Below are positions 15,601 to 22,598 of a stretch of DNA of 64,000 nucleotides, piece after piece. Each line of letters starts with the position of its first letter. Position 1 is the stretch's first letter. The position numbers were made by a program, and so were the translations under genes. Source of the DNA: JAKOVR01 sp031415655 (GTDB lineage: Bacteria; Actinomycetota; Acidimicrobiia; Acidimicrobiales; Acidimicrobilacustridaceae); assembly GCA_031415655.1 (NCBI GenBank), contig JANOSD010000152.1, forward strand, positions 1 through 64,000. The letters are read 5' to 3'. A model generated the notes under the pieces. The model did not search any database and had not been told where the DNA came from. It saw only the letters and a program-made list of their open reading frames with translations.

Positions 15601-17177
15601 GGCACCCGCACGGTGTAGAACCCTGGCGCCGTGGCCGTTGGCGGCGGCCGGCCGATCGTAAGGGGCGTCGCCGCGCCGCCGGGGTCGAGGATCACCACCC
15701 CGTCGTTGGCCGCAACCGGCAGCACCTCACCCACCACAACATCGGCCGGAGCGGATCGGGTGCCGGTCAGTTCCTGCACGATCCGGTCCATCAACACCGG
15801 GTAGGCCACGTCGAGCACGAGGTTGCTGTCGGCCAGCCGGAACGTGAGTGCCAAGTAGGGCTGCCCGCCGTGCACGCTGCGCACGAGCAGCGGCGTGCGC
15901 TCCGCTCCCACGAGGATCTGGGCCGCTCCCGGCACCACTCGCTGCGCCGAGGCGATGGCAACCTCGGACAGGTCCAGGCCTTCGAGCAACGGATCCTCGG
16001 TACGCACCAGGGTGACTGCCGGCTTGGTGGTGGTGCCGTTGATCTTGAGATCGTTGAGACCGCCCTTCGGCGCCACGGCCACGAACGGCGCACCGGGAGT
16101 AGCCGGAACCTCCACCTCGTTGTAGACGGCCAGGTCGAAACCATCGGCCGCCCCACTGTCGTCGCGATGTTCCACCGTCACCCCGGGAAGGGCGGCGAGC
16201 AGACTGTCGAGGAACGGGCTGGGCGGGCCAAAGGTGATCACCCGAACGTTGCGGCTGCGGGCCGACACCGCATAGGAGGTGTCGTCGGCCGAAAGCAGGT
16301 CGTTGCCGTCGAGGCGAGCAACCACACGGTCGCCGGCGGGCAGATCAAGATCGAAGACGGCGGACTGCCCGGCGGGAACGTCGGCCAGCGTGCTCGCCCC
16401 AACCTTTCCGTCGACCTCCACCGTGAGCAGTCGGCCCGCCGGTTCATCGCCGGCGTTGCGCACGCTCACCCGCGCATGAAGGGTGGCGCCGCGGTTGTCG
16501 AGGATCACCCGTTCCACGGCCTGGTTGTTCGACGCCGAGCCGACCGGCACGAACTGGGTGCCATCCGGGATGAGGGTCTGCGCGGTCTCGTCGAGCCCAC
16601 CATCGCTCACCAACACAAAACCGATCGGTGTGCGCGGCGTCTCCAAACTCGACGCCAGCGTGAACGCCCCGGCGAAGTCGGGACGACCGGAAGGCTCGGA
16701 AAGCCGGTCGAGGGCGGCATCGAAGGCACGCCGGTCGGCGCTGCTGGTGAGCAGTACACGGGGCTGGCTCGACACGGCAACGATCGATGCCACCGCATCA
16801 CCGGGAAGCTGGCGCCGCAATTCCGATGCCTTGCGGCGAGCCTCGCCCAACCGGTCCGGAGTGCCATCGGTGGCCGCCATCGATCCGCTGGCATCGAGAA
16901 GGAACACCGTGTGCGGCGCCAACGCCACGTCGGTGAGTTGTACGGGCCGAGCGATGCCGAGCGCCAACAACACCACCGCCAACAACTGCAAGAGCAGCAG
17001 CAGGTTCGGATGCAGGCGTTGCCACGGGGTGGCCGACGAAACAGGGGACGCCACCTGCTCCCAGAGGAAGGTGGACGACACCGCCTCAGGTCGACGGCGC
17101 GGCCGCAGCATGTGCAGCAACAACACCGGGATCGCCAGACCAAACAACGCCAAGCCGGCGGGATTGGCGAACGTCAT
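12687..17177 (-). CDS. Giant membrane protein with three VWA domains
   Basis: 1496 residues from the ATG at 17177, which overlaps the DUF58 stop as ATGA. The N-terminus NPAGLALFGLAIPVLLLHML with a second membrane segment is the BatA/DUF1550 signature. VWA domains with MIDAS motifs begin near residues 95 (DASGSM), 634 (IDGSDS, degenerate) and 976 (DTSGSM). Membrane segments lie near 585-630, and a last one near residue 1390 precedes a basic, Pro-rich tail. It reads like a fusion of a BatA-type protein with a glutamine-amidotransferase-like VWA protein (VVEGHDG ... LVTVGGTQSYGVGGY). Metal-dependent binding to an extracellular partner under control of MoxR is expected by family analogy. Confidence 0.85.
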   Translation of the reverse strand: MTFANPAGLALFGLAIPVLLLHMLRPRRRPEAVSSTFLWEQVASPVSSATPWQRLHPNLLLLLQLLAVVLLALGIARPVQLTDVALAPHTVFLLDASGSMAATDGTPDRLGEARRKASELRRQLPGDAVASIVAVSSQPRVLLTSSADRRAFDAALDRLSEPSGRPDFAGAFTLASSLETPRTPIGFVLVSDGGLDETAQTLIPDGTQFVPVGSASNNQAVERVILDNRGATLHARVSVRNAGDEPAGRLLTVEVDGKVGASTLADVPAGQSAVFDLDLPAGDRVVARLDGNDLLSADDTSYAVSARSRNVRVITFGPPSPFLDSLLAALPGVTVEHRDDSGAADGFDLAVYNEVEVPATPGAPFVAVAPKGGLNDLKINGTTTKPAVTLVRTEDPLLEGLDLSEVAIASAQRVVPGAAQILVGAERTPLLVRSVHGGQPYLALTFRLADSNLVLDVAYPVLMDRIVQELTGTRSAPADVVVGEVLPVAANDGVVILDPGGAATPLTIGRPPPTATAPGFYTVRVPNRPERVLAVNPARTESGIRPITALPIVQRPEDVRDAEQVGGQESLLLWVLLPLLLLLIGEAVLARRRTGVSSRQWRVALALRVVVAVAVVASLVDLTVPRPSGDVATVFLIDGSDSVGAARPDAIAWVQAALREQPDEARTAVALFGGDTRLEQALGTGTQLAAPTVKIDPSRTDLAAALRLAAAVMPTDSQRRVVLVSDGRATQGDVIAEAVRLRDQGIVVDVHRLDQAARADVAVVGVEAPSHAQPGERFEVRTRVFSTGVTTAKVSLLADGQPVEEREVELTAGENVVTMVVNGGAEGVHRYRILVSADANRVPDNDVGFAAVQVTGEQRVLVVEGHDGAAASVGQALQGGGIPYVTVTPSGVPSIEELAGFAAVALVDVQADSLSAQQVTDLGAFARDLGHGLVTVGGTQSYGVGGYRNTALEDVLPVVSEVVDPKRRVSVAVVLSVDTSGSMSGGAGGNGSKNQLARTAAARAISALSPTDEVGVLGVDDGDTWIIDLQPLPSDDVLDEGLNRLAPSGGTKLDTQISTAADSLRGSSATVKHVIVVTDGETDPAELVRLAADAKVKADEGITTSVIGVGAANAAQLEAVAREGRGRFHLATDVKDVPRIAEDEVVQTSRSFINEGEYLPVITSNADPVRSLQATPPLLGYVAVTAKPAAAVHLRISEEDDPLLASWQFGLGKVTSWMSDGGDRWGKRWAEWDGWVGFWSDVTKDTFPRTASGGMRARVADGKLSVRLESDTVWPDGAQAVARVGAPDGTTQEITLEPLDASTFVGEVPVSAAGAYAVGGAVSVGGANVGGGTAIATQSYSAEYLPGPVDRDGLDRIVSITGGRSEPTAAQVFSRDGLPPAVGRVPLAAALLLLGALLWPFAVAASRLSFAGVASRVRRRGPVGGRPGRRSRTTASPSISATPSGQQPSGGPGVEAATARAIVDAAVDRAEEQAAPPPPTPSTVDQLLRSKRDRSG

Positions 17178-18040
17178 CGCAACGCGCCTTGACGCTGCCA
17201 CGCCGCCACCAGCGCGGCGTCAACCGGCTCCTTGGGGTCGACCCGCACATACCCCGCGCCCGCTCGCATGGCGGCGGCGCGCACGCGGTCGATCCAGGCT
17301 TCGGCATGGCGGCGGTAGTCGCGCCGAGCATCGGCGGAAAGGCTCACCGCCACCCTCGCACCAGTCTCCACGTCGACAAGATCAAGATCACCGACCAGGT
17401 CGGGCTCGATGTCGGGTTGGGCCACCACGTGGACCACCAGCAAGTCGTCGCCACGCGACGGAAGGCGACGCAACGCCGGCTCCCAATCGGGGGTGAGCAG
17501 GTCGCTCACCAGGATCGTGCAGCCCGCCACCCCTCGCCCGGCGAGCAGCGCACCGGCGGCGGCGGGGACGTCGGTGAGGCCGCCGGGTTGCAGCGAAACA
17601 AGCGCCTCGAAGAGCGCACCCGACCCGCCGTGGCCGCGGAACCGGCGGCGATGTTGCCCATTCGGGAACGACCACAGTTCCACGACGTCTCGCCGCAACA
17701 GCGAGACGAATCCGAAGACGCCGGCCACCTGCTCGGCGCACCGCAACTTCCCGTGGAGCGCCATCGACGCCGACGTGTCGATCAGCAACCGCACGGTGAG
17801 GTCGTCGTCGCTCTCGAACAGCTTCACGACCAATTGATCGAGCCGGGCCAACAGGTTGTAGTCGACGCGGCGGAAGTCGTCGCCCGGGTGGTATTCCCGG
17901 TAGTCGGCGAAGTCCAGCGAGGTGCCCCGTTGGCGACTGGTGTGATCGCCGGCAAAGGAACCGCCGAGCCGCCGCCGAGTGCCGAGTTGGAGTCGGGCGA
18001 GGCGCTCCAACAACTCGGGCGGTAACAACGGCGCCGTCAC
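17174..18040 (-). CDS. DUF58 family protein
   Basis: 288 residues. The segment GDHTSRQRGTSLDFADYREY followed by GDDFRRVDYNLLAR is the DUF58 hallmark (G.g.eFadyReY.pGDd.R.IdWn). A VWA-like fold follows with LIDTSASM. It is coupled by 4-nt overlaps to moxR upstream and to the VWA protein downstream. MoxR, DUF58 and VWA proteins form a widespread chaperone-like module whose substrate is usually unknown. Confidence 0.9.
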   Translation of the reverse strand: MTAPLLPPELLERLARLQLGTRRRLGGSFAGDHTSRQRGTSLDFADYREYHPGDDFRRVDYNLLARLDQLVVKLFESDDDLTVRLLIDTSASMALHGKLRCAEQVAGVFGFVSLLRRDVVELWSFPNGQHRRRFRGHGGSGALFEALVSLQPGGLTDVPAAAGALLAGRGVAGCTILVSDLLTPDWEPALRRLPSRGDDLLVVHVVAQPDIEPDLVGDLDLVDVETGARVAVSLSADARRDYRRHAEAWIDRVRAAAMRAGAGYVRVDPKEPVDAALVAAWQRQGALR

Positions 18041-19065
18041 GGCGCGCCCCGAACCCCCGACGTTGGGGTGGGTACGGCGTCGAGCACGTCGGCGATCACG
18101 GCATCGGCGGTGACGCCATCGGCAGTGGCTTCATAGCCCGTAACCAGCCGATGCCGGAGCGCGGGGATGGCCAGCGCCCGCACATCATCGATCGACACGT
18201 TGGGCCGACCGTCGAGCAACGCTCGGGCTTTGGCGCCGAGCACGATGGCCTGGGCCCCACGGGGCGAGGCGCCGTACCGCACATAGCTGCGCACCTTCGC
18301 CGGTGCGGCCGGGTGATCGGGGTGGGTGGCCGTGATGATGTCGACGGCATGGCGGACCAAATGCGAGGCCACCGGTACCTGCCGGGTGAGGTCGATGGCG
18401 GCAGCGAGCGATCCCGAGTCGGCAACGGGAAGGAGTTGCACCGTTTCGTTTCCGGTGGTGCGTTCCACCACCTGCACCAACTCCTCCACCGAAGGAAACG
18501 GCACGACCAACTTGAGGAGGAAGCGGTCGAGTTGGGCCTCCGGAAGCGGGTAGGTGCCTTCCATCTCGATGGGGTTCTGCGTCGCCATCACGAGGAACGG
18601 GCGAGGCAACATCCGCGTGGCCCCGGCGGTGGTGACTGATCGTTCCTGCATGGCTTCGAGCAGAGCGGACTGTGTCTTCGGGGTGGCCCGGTTGAGCTCG
18701 TCGGCCAGCACCAGGTTGGCGAAGATCGGTCCCGGCCGAAACGTGAACTGACGGTGCCCGGCTTCATCGTCGAGCAGCACCTGCGTTCCAAGGATGTCGG
18801 CGGGCATGAGATCGGGCGTAAATTGCACGCGGGAAAATTCGAGCCGCACCACGTTGCCGAGGGTGCGCAGCAAGGCGGTCTTGCCGAGCCCCGGCACACC
18901 TTCGAGGAGCACGTGCCCTTCGCAGAGCAGAGCCACCATCACCCAGTGGACGAGGTCGGCCTGACCAACGATCACTTTCCCCAGCTCTGCTCGGATGCCA
19001 TGGGCAATAGCCATCGCATCTTCTGGACCGAACGGCGACCCGAGACCAGGTTCGTCGGTTCTCAC
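18037..19065 (-). CDS. moxR: MoxR-type AAA+ ATPase
   Basis: 342 residues. Walker A is EGVPGLGKT (about residue 60), Walker B is LVLADELNRA, followed by sensor motif MATQNPIEMEGTYPLPEAQ and the arginine-rich LDRFLLK segment, all typical of MoxR. Upstream frames are open further, but the GTG at 19065 has GAGGGG eight bases before it and the product then matches the normal family length. The enzyme is thought to remodel or activate VWA partners in an ATP-dependent way. It is the pivot of the seven-gene operon. Confidence 0.92.
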   Translation of the reverse strand: MRTDEPGLGSPFGPEDAMAIAHGIRAELGKVIVGQADLVHWVMVALLCEGHVLLEGVPGLGKTALLRTLGNVVRLEFSRVQFTPDLMPADILGTQVLLDDEAGHRQFTFRPGPIFANLVLADELNRATPKTQSALLEAMQERSVTTAGATRMLPRPFLVMATQNPIEMEGTYPLPEAQLDRFLLKLVVPFPSVEELVQVVERTTGNETVQLLPVADSGSLAAAIDLTRQVPVASHLVRHAVDIITATHPDHPAAPAKVRSYVRYGASPRGAQAIVLGAKARALLDGRPNVSIDDVRALAIPALRHRLVTGYEATADGVTADAVIADVLDAVPTPTSGVRGAP

Positions 19066-19090
19066 CGTTGCCACCCCTCGACGACAAAAA

Positions 19091-20692
19091 TCATTGTTTG
19101 GCCAACTCCTCGAAGTAGGTCTTGATGACATCACGAACCGACGGGGGAAGGTCGGACTGATTGGCGGCGTCGGTGGCCTGCTGCGCGTGCGACGGCACCG
19201 AACCGGCCAGCGGCACGCGGCTGCTGCCGTCGTCGGTCGCCACATCGGCGTCGCCCACCTGATCGCCGAACCCTTCGCCGCTTTGCTGCCCGTCAAGGGA
19301 ACTGTCCTCGCCGCCCTCGGGCGGGTCGTACACGTCATACCCGTTCTCGCCGCCCTCCCCGGTACCCGGCGAATACCCGTTGCCCTGCCCCTGACCCTGC
19401 CCATTTCCTTGGCCCTGGCCCTGGCCCTCGCCGTCGCCCTCGCCCTCGCCCTCGCCCTTGCCCTTGCCCTTGCCCTCGCCCTTGCCCTCGCCCTTGCCCT
19501 CGCCCTTGCCCTCGCCCTTGCCCGCACCTTCGCCCTTGGTACCACCCGATTGCAGGCGCTCTTTGGCCGAGCCGGCGACCGCCGCCGCCTTGCCCCGTTT
19601 GTCGCCCGACTGCTGACGCCCCGTGGCATCACGTTGGGCTTGGGCTGCTTCCCCCAGGGCCTTCGCCGCCGCCTCGTCGTCGCCGTTTCGCAGAGCATCC
19701 GCGGCCTCACCCAACGCCTTGGCTGCCGCCGGATTTCCTTCCTTCTGCGTGGCCGCGAGCTGATCGAGCCGGTCGGCCAGCTCACTCTTGGCGGCTTCGC
19801 TCATCTCCCCGACCTTGCCCTCGAGCTCGTCGAGCTGCGCGGCCGCGTCGCCCCCGGATGCGCCAGGAAGCGGTTGTTGTTTCACGCTCTTGTCGAGCCC
19901 TTGGGCGGCGGCTTTCTCGGCCAACGAACCCTTCGCCTTGCCGGCCCCGAGCTCGTTTTCCGCCCTCGCCAACTCTCGCACGGCCGACGCGGTGTCGGGG
20001 GCCTCCTGCACCTTGCGGGCGGTTTCCTCGAGTTTGTCGGCCAGGGCTTTGTCTTCCGGGGTGGCCAGCGGATCGGCCCGGATCGCCTCCGCCTCGACCC
20101 GCAGCTCCGCCGCAACTTGTTCGCGTTCACTGGCGGCCGCAGCAGAGGCCGCCCGTACGTCGTCCTGCGGGTTCGGTACCACCGCCAGTGCCAGCATGAG
20201 GCCGAAGACCACGAACCCGGCGGCGATGGGCGCCCATCGAACCCGAACCGGCACCACCTGCGCCGGCGAAGCGTTCCGTGCGAGATCGGCGGCACGAGCC
20301 TGCACCCGGGCGGCGAACGCGCTGGTGGGCGGCACCTCGATCGCCGTGGCAAAGGTGTCGGCGGCATGCAGCCCCCGATCGGTGGTGCGGGCTACCACGG
20401 TGTCGGGGAGCGCCACCCGGAACGTGCGGATGGCGAGGGCCAGCAGCGCGCCGGCGATCACCGCGCCAGCCATCGGCTCGCTCCACGCCAGCGGCCACCG
20501 TCGTCCGGCGACCACGAGCACGAGGGCCACCCCTGCAACCACCGTCGCTTCCCGCTCCAGGGTGGCCACGCACCACGCCCGACGCAATCGTCGTCGCACG
20601 CCGGCAAACAACACCCGCACCTCCGCCGTGGTAGCGGCCGAGTCGGTGGTGGTGGTTATGCGGTCGGTGTTGATGCGGTCGGTGGCGCCCAT
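19091..20692 (-). CDS. Membrane protein with long helical and Gly/Glu/Lys repeat region
   Basis: 533 residues from the ATG at 20692, which overlaps the permease stop (TGATG). Two hydrophobic segments lie within the first 190 residues. A long Ala/Glu/Lys-rich helical region follows (EDKALADKLEETARKVQ ... ADRLDQLAATQKEGNPAAAKAL). A low-complexity stretch of GEGKGEGKG and GQGQGNG units then precedes the C-terminal conserved end DLPPSVRDVIKTYFEELAKQ. Proteins of this outline accompany MoxR/VWA operons; the end motif (vr..vk.Yfe.L) is a recurring feature there. The function is unknown. Confidence 0.75.
   Translation of the reverse strand: MGATDRINTDRITTTTDSAATTAEVRVLFAGVRRRLRRAWCVATLEREATVVAGVALVLVVAGRRWPLAWSEPMAGAVIAGALLALAIRTFRVALPDTVVARTTDRGLHAADTFATAIEVPPTSAFAARVQARAADLARNASPAQVVPVRVRWAPIAAGFVVFGLMLALAVVPNPQDDVRAASAAAASEREQVAAELRVEAEAIRADPLATPEDKALADKLEETARKVQEAPDTASAVRELARAENELGAGKAKGSLAEKAAAQGLDKSVKQQPLPGASGGDAAAQLDELEGKVGEMSEAAKSELADRLDQLAATQKEGNPAAAKALGEAADALRNGDDEAAAKALGEAAQAQRDATGRQQSGDKRGKAAAVAGSAKERLQSGGTKGEGAGKGEGKGEGKGEGKGEGKGKGKGEGEGEGDGEGQGQGQGNGQGQGQGNGYSPGTGEGGENGYDVYDPPEGGEDSSLDGQQSGEGFGDQVGDADVATDDGSSRVPLAGSVPSHAQQATDAANQSDLPPSVRDVIKTYFEELAKQ
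19379..19535. repeat. Hexanucleotide repeat tract within the 19091 gene
   Basis: Units of CCCTTG and CCCTCG (plus-strand reading) repeat many times and encode the GEGKGEGK tract. The unit is a multiple of three, so slippage would change length without breaking the frame. Confidence 0.8.
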
Positions 20693-21612
20693 CAGCGTTC
20701 CCGCTCGGCCGGGGTGCGCAGCTTGGTAGACGCAAACCACACCGCCAACATCGCCACGGTGATGAGTACCAGGGTGGAACCAACGGCGAAGTTGAACACG
20801 TCGTTGCTCGGGGTGATCGCCCCGATCGACTGCGACGAGCCCGACCCGAAGGAGTTCGATCGACCAGACTGTTGCACGATTGCCCGCATGCCCGTGAGCG
20901 GTCCATTGATATCGAGCAGGTTCGACGCTTTGCCGCCCGCCAACGCTGAGGCGTTCATGAAGGGATTCAGCGTAAGGAGCAATACCGGGGGCTCCGACTG
21001 GGTAAACGAGCCGGCAATGCCCCACACCATGAAGGTGCCGATGTTCAGACAGAGGGTGAGGAAGTAGGCCAGCAAGGTGGCGGTTTGTGTGCGTTTGGCG
21101 ATGGCCGAGCACCCCGTGGCGATACATGCCATCACCAGCCCGGTAAAGGCCACCGCCACCAAGCCCAACACGGCGTCGACCACACTCAATCCGCCGATGG
21201 CATAACAGATGCTCACCAGGGGAAGGGCCGCCACGATGAGCAGGAGCAGGAAGGCCATCGAGGCCTGCACCTTCCCGGCGATGATGTTTCGAGGCCTCAG
21301 CAACGTGACCTGCATCGGCACGAGAGTCTGACGTTCGCGTTCACCGGCCACGGCGCTCGACGTGAGCCCGGGCACCAGGAACATCACGAAGATCAGCATG
21401 AAGAAGATGAGCCACTCGAAACAACTTCGGCCCACGCGGGCCACATCCGTCGCCTGCAAGCCACCACCCCGGGAACCGCTTTCGATGGATGCGTAAAGGG
21501 TGAGCAAGAAAAACGCGCCGAGCAGCACGAGATACAGGGTGACGAGAACACCCGAACGCGCGCCACGGACTCGTTCCCGCAGTTCCCGGTCGAGCACGGG
21601 ATTCATCCTCAT
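20692..21612 (-). CDS. ABC-2 type transporter permease
   Basis: 306 residues. The ATG at 21612 overlaps the ATPase stop (ATGA); a second ATG lies at 21606. Six hydrophobic segments are visible. The first loop carries LVPGLTSSAVAGERERQTL, the typical ABC-2 permease segment (aG.iagErE.gTle.Ll). It pairs with the ATPase encoded immediately upstream. The same ATPase/permease/secreted-protein order is seen in gliding-type GldAFG-like transporters, although the substrate here is unknown. Confidence 0.88.
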   Translation of the reverse strand: MRMNPVLDRELRERVRGARSGVLVTLYLVLLGAFFLLTLYASIESGSRGGGLQATDVARVGRSCFEWLIFFMLIFVMFLVPGLTSSAVAGERERQTLVPMQVTLLRPRNIIAGKVQASMAFLLLLIVAALPLVSICYAIGGLSVVDAVLGLVAVAFTGLVMACIATGCSAIAKRTQTATLLAYFLTLCLNIGTFMVWGIAGSFTQSEPPVLLLTLNPFMNASALAGGKASNLLDINGPLTGMRAIVQQSGRSNSFGSGSSQSIGAITPSNDVFNFAVGSTLVLITVAMLAVWFASTKLRTPAERER

Positions 21613-22598
21613 TGAATCCGTCCTTCCGTGACCCGCATGAACACGCTTTCGAGGTCGTCTTGGATCTCGCGAAACTCCACCACATCCCGCCCGAAGTCCA
21701 CCACGATCCGCCGCAGCAGCGCCGCCGCTTCCACATCGTCGCGCACGGGAACCTCGTCGACCGCCCCATCGGCGAACCGGATGTGCACCCGACGCACTGC
21801 GCCCATCTGGGTGAGGATCGCTTCGGGGGTACCCGACGCCAGCAGGCGGCCCATCTCCATGATGCCGACCGTGTCGCACATCTCCTGCAGTTCGGGGAGG
21901 ATGTGGGAGCTGATGAGGATGGTCTTGCCCATTCCTTGGAGGTTGGCGATCAGGTCACGAAGGTCGATGCGGGCCCGAGGGTCGAGGCCGCTCGCCGGCT
22001 CGTCGAGGATCAACACCTCCGGGTCGTTCACCAACGCCCGGGCCAAGCTGAGGCGTTGTTTCATGCCTCGCGACAACGAATTGACCATGGCGTCACGTTT
22101 GGCCGTGAGATCCACCAGCTCGAGCAGATTCCCGACGAGATCGTTCACTTCGCGTGTGGGCACACGGAACGACAGGGCAAAGAAACGGAGGTACTCCCCC
22201 ACCAGCAGGCTGTCGTAGGTGCCCACGATGTCGGGCATGTACCCCACCTTGGCTCGCACCTTGGCCTGCTCGGTGACCGGATCATGGCCGGCCACCCGAA
22301 CCCAACCCGACGTGGGCAGCAGCAGCGTGGCCAGGATGGAGAAGGTTGTGGTCTTGCCGGCACCATTGGGCCCGATGAGCCCGTACACCGCCCCCTTCGG
22401 AATCTCGAGACTCATGCTGCTCAGGGCATACAGGGAGCCATACCGTTTGGTGAGCACGGAGGTCTGCACCGCCAAACCGGGATCGGCGAGTGGCGCCGGC
22501 GTCACTTGTGCCGAAGCAGGCGGAGGAAGCGGGGGCGAGAGCAGCGGAGCGGGAGGTGGCGGCGGAGGATCTACCGCGGACAGGTGGGCGTCCGTCAT
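21609..22598 (-). CDS. ABC transporter ATP-binding protein
   Basis: 329 residues. After a Pro-rich N-terminal 30 residues the ABC core contains Walker A GPNGAGKTT, signature LSRGMKQRL, Walker B VLILDEP and the H-loop ISSHIL. The C-terminal 70 residues form the regulatory extension usual in ABC-2 exporters. It overlaps both neighbours by 4 nt and forms the transporter with the 20692-21612 permease. Confidence 0.92.
   Translation of the reverse strand: MTDAHLSAVDPPPPPPAPLLSPPLPPPASAQVTPAPLADPGLAVQTSVLTKRYGSLYALSSMSLEIPKGAVYGLIGPNGAGKTTTFSILATLLLPTSGWVRVAGHDPVTEQAKVRAKVGYMPDIVGTYDSLLVGEYLRFFALSFRVPTREVNDLVGNLLELVDLTAKRDAMVNSLSRGMKQRLSLARALVNDPEVLILDEPASGLDPRARIDLRDLIANLQGMGKTILISSHILPELQEMCDTVGIMEMGRLLASGTPEAILTQMGAVRRVHIRFADGAVDEVPVRDDVEAAALLRRIVVDFGRDVVEFREIQDDLESVFMRVTEGRIQ

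Noticed and set aside
19379..19535. Possible CRISPR or minisatellite array
   Set aside because: Units are six bases without spacers and translate in frame as a protein repeat.
19066..19785. N-terminal extension of the MoxR reading frame
   Set aside because: The extension is the out-of-frame translation of the upstream gene; the GTG at 19065 has a good ribosome binding site and gives normal family length.
18995..21067. 690-residue plus-strand open frame opposite moxR and its neighbours
   Set aside because: It is an antisense shadow; the Leu/Ala repeats are the complement of the GEGK repeat tract.
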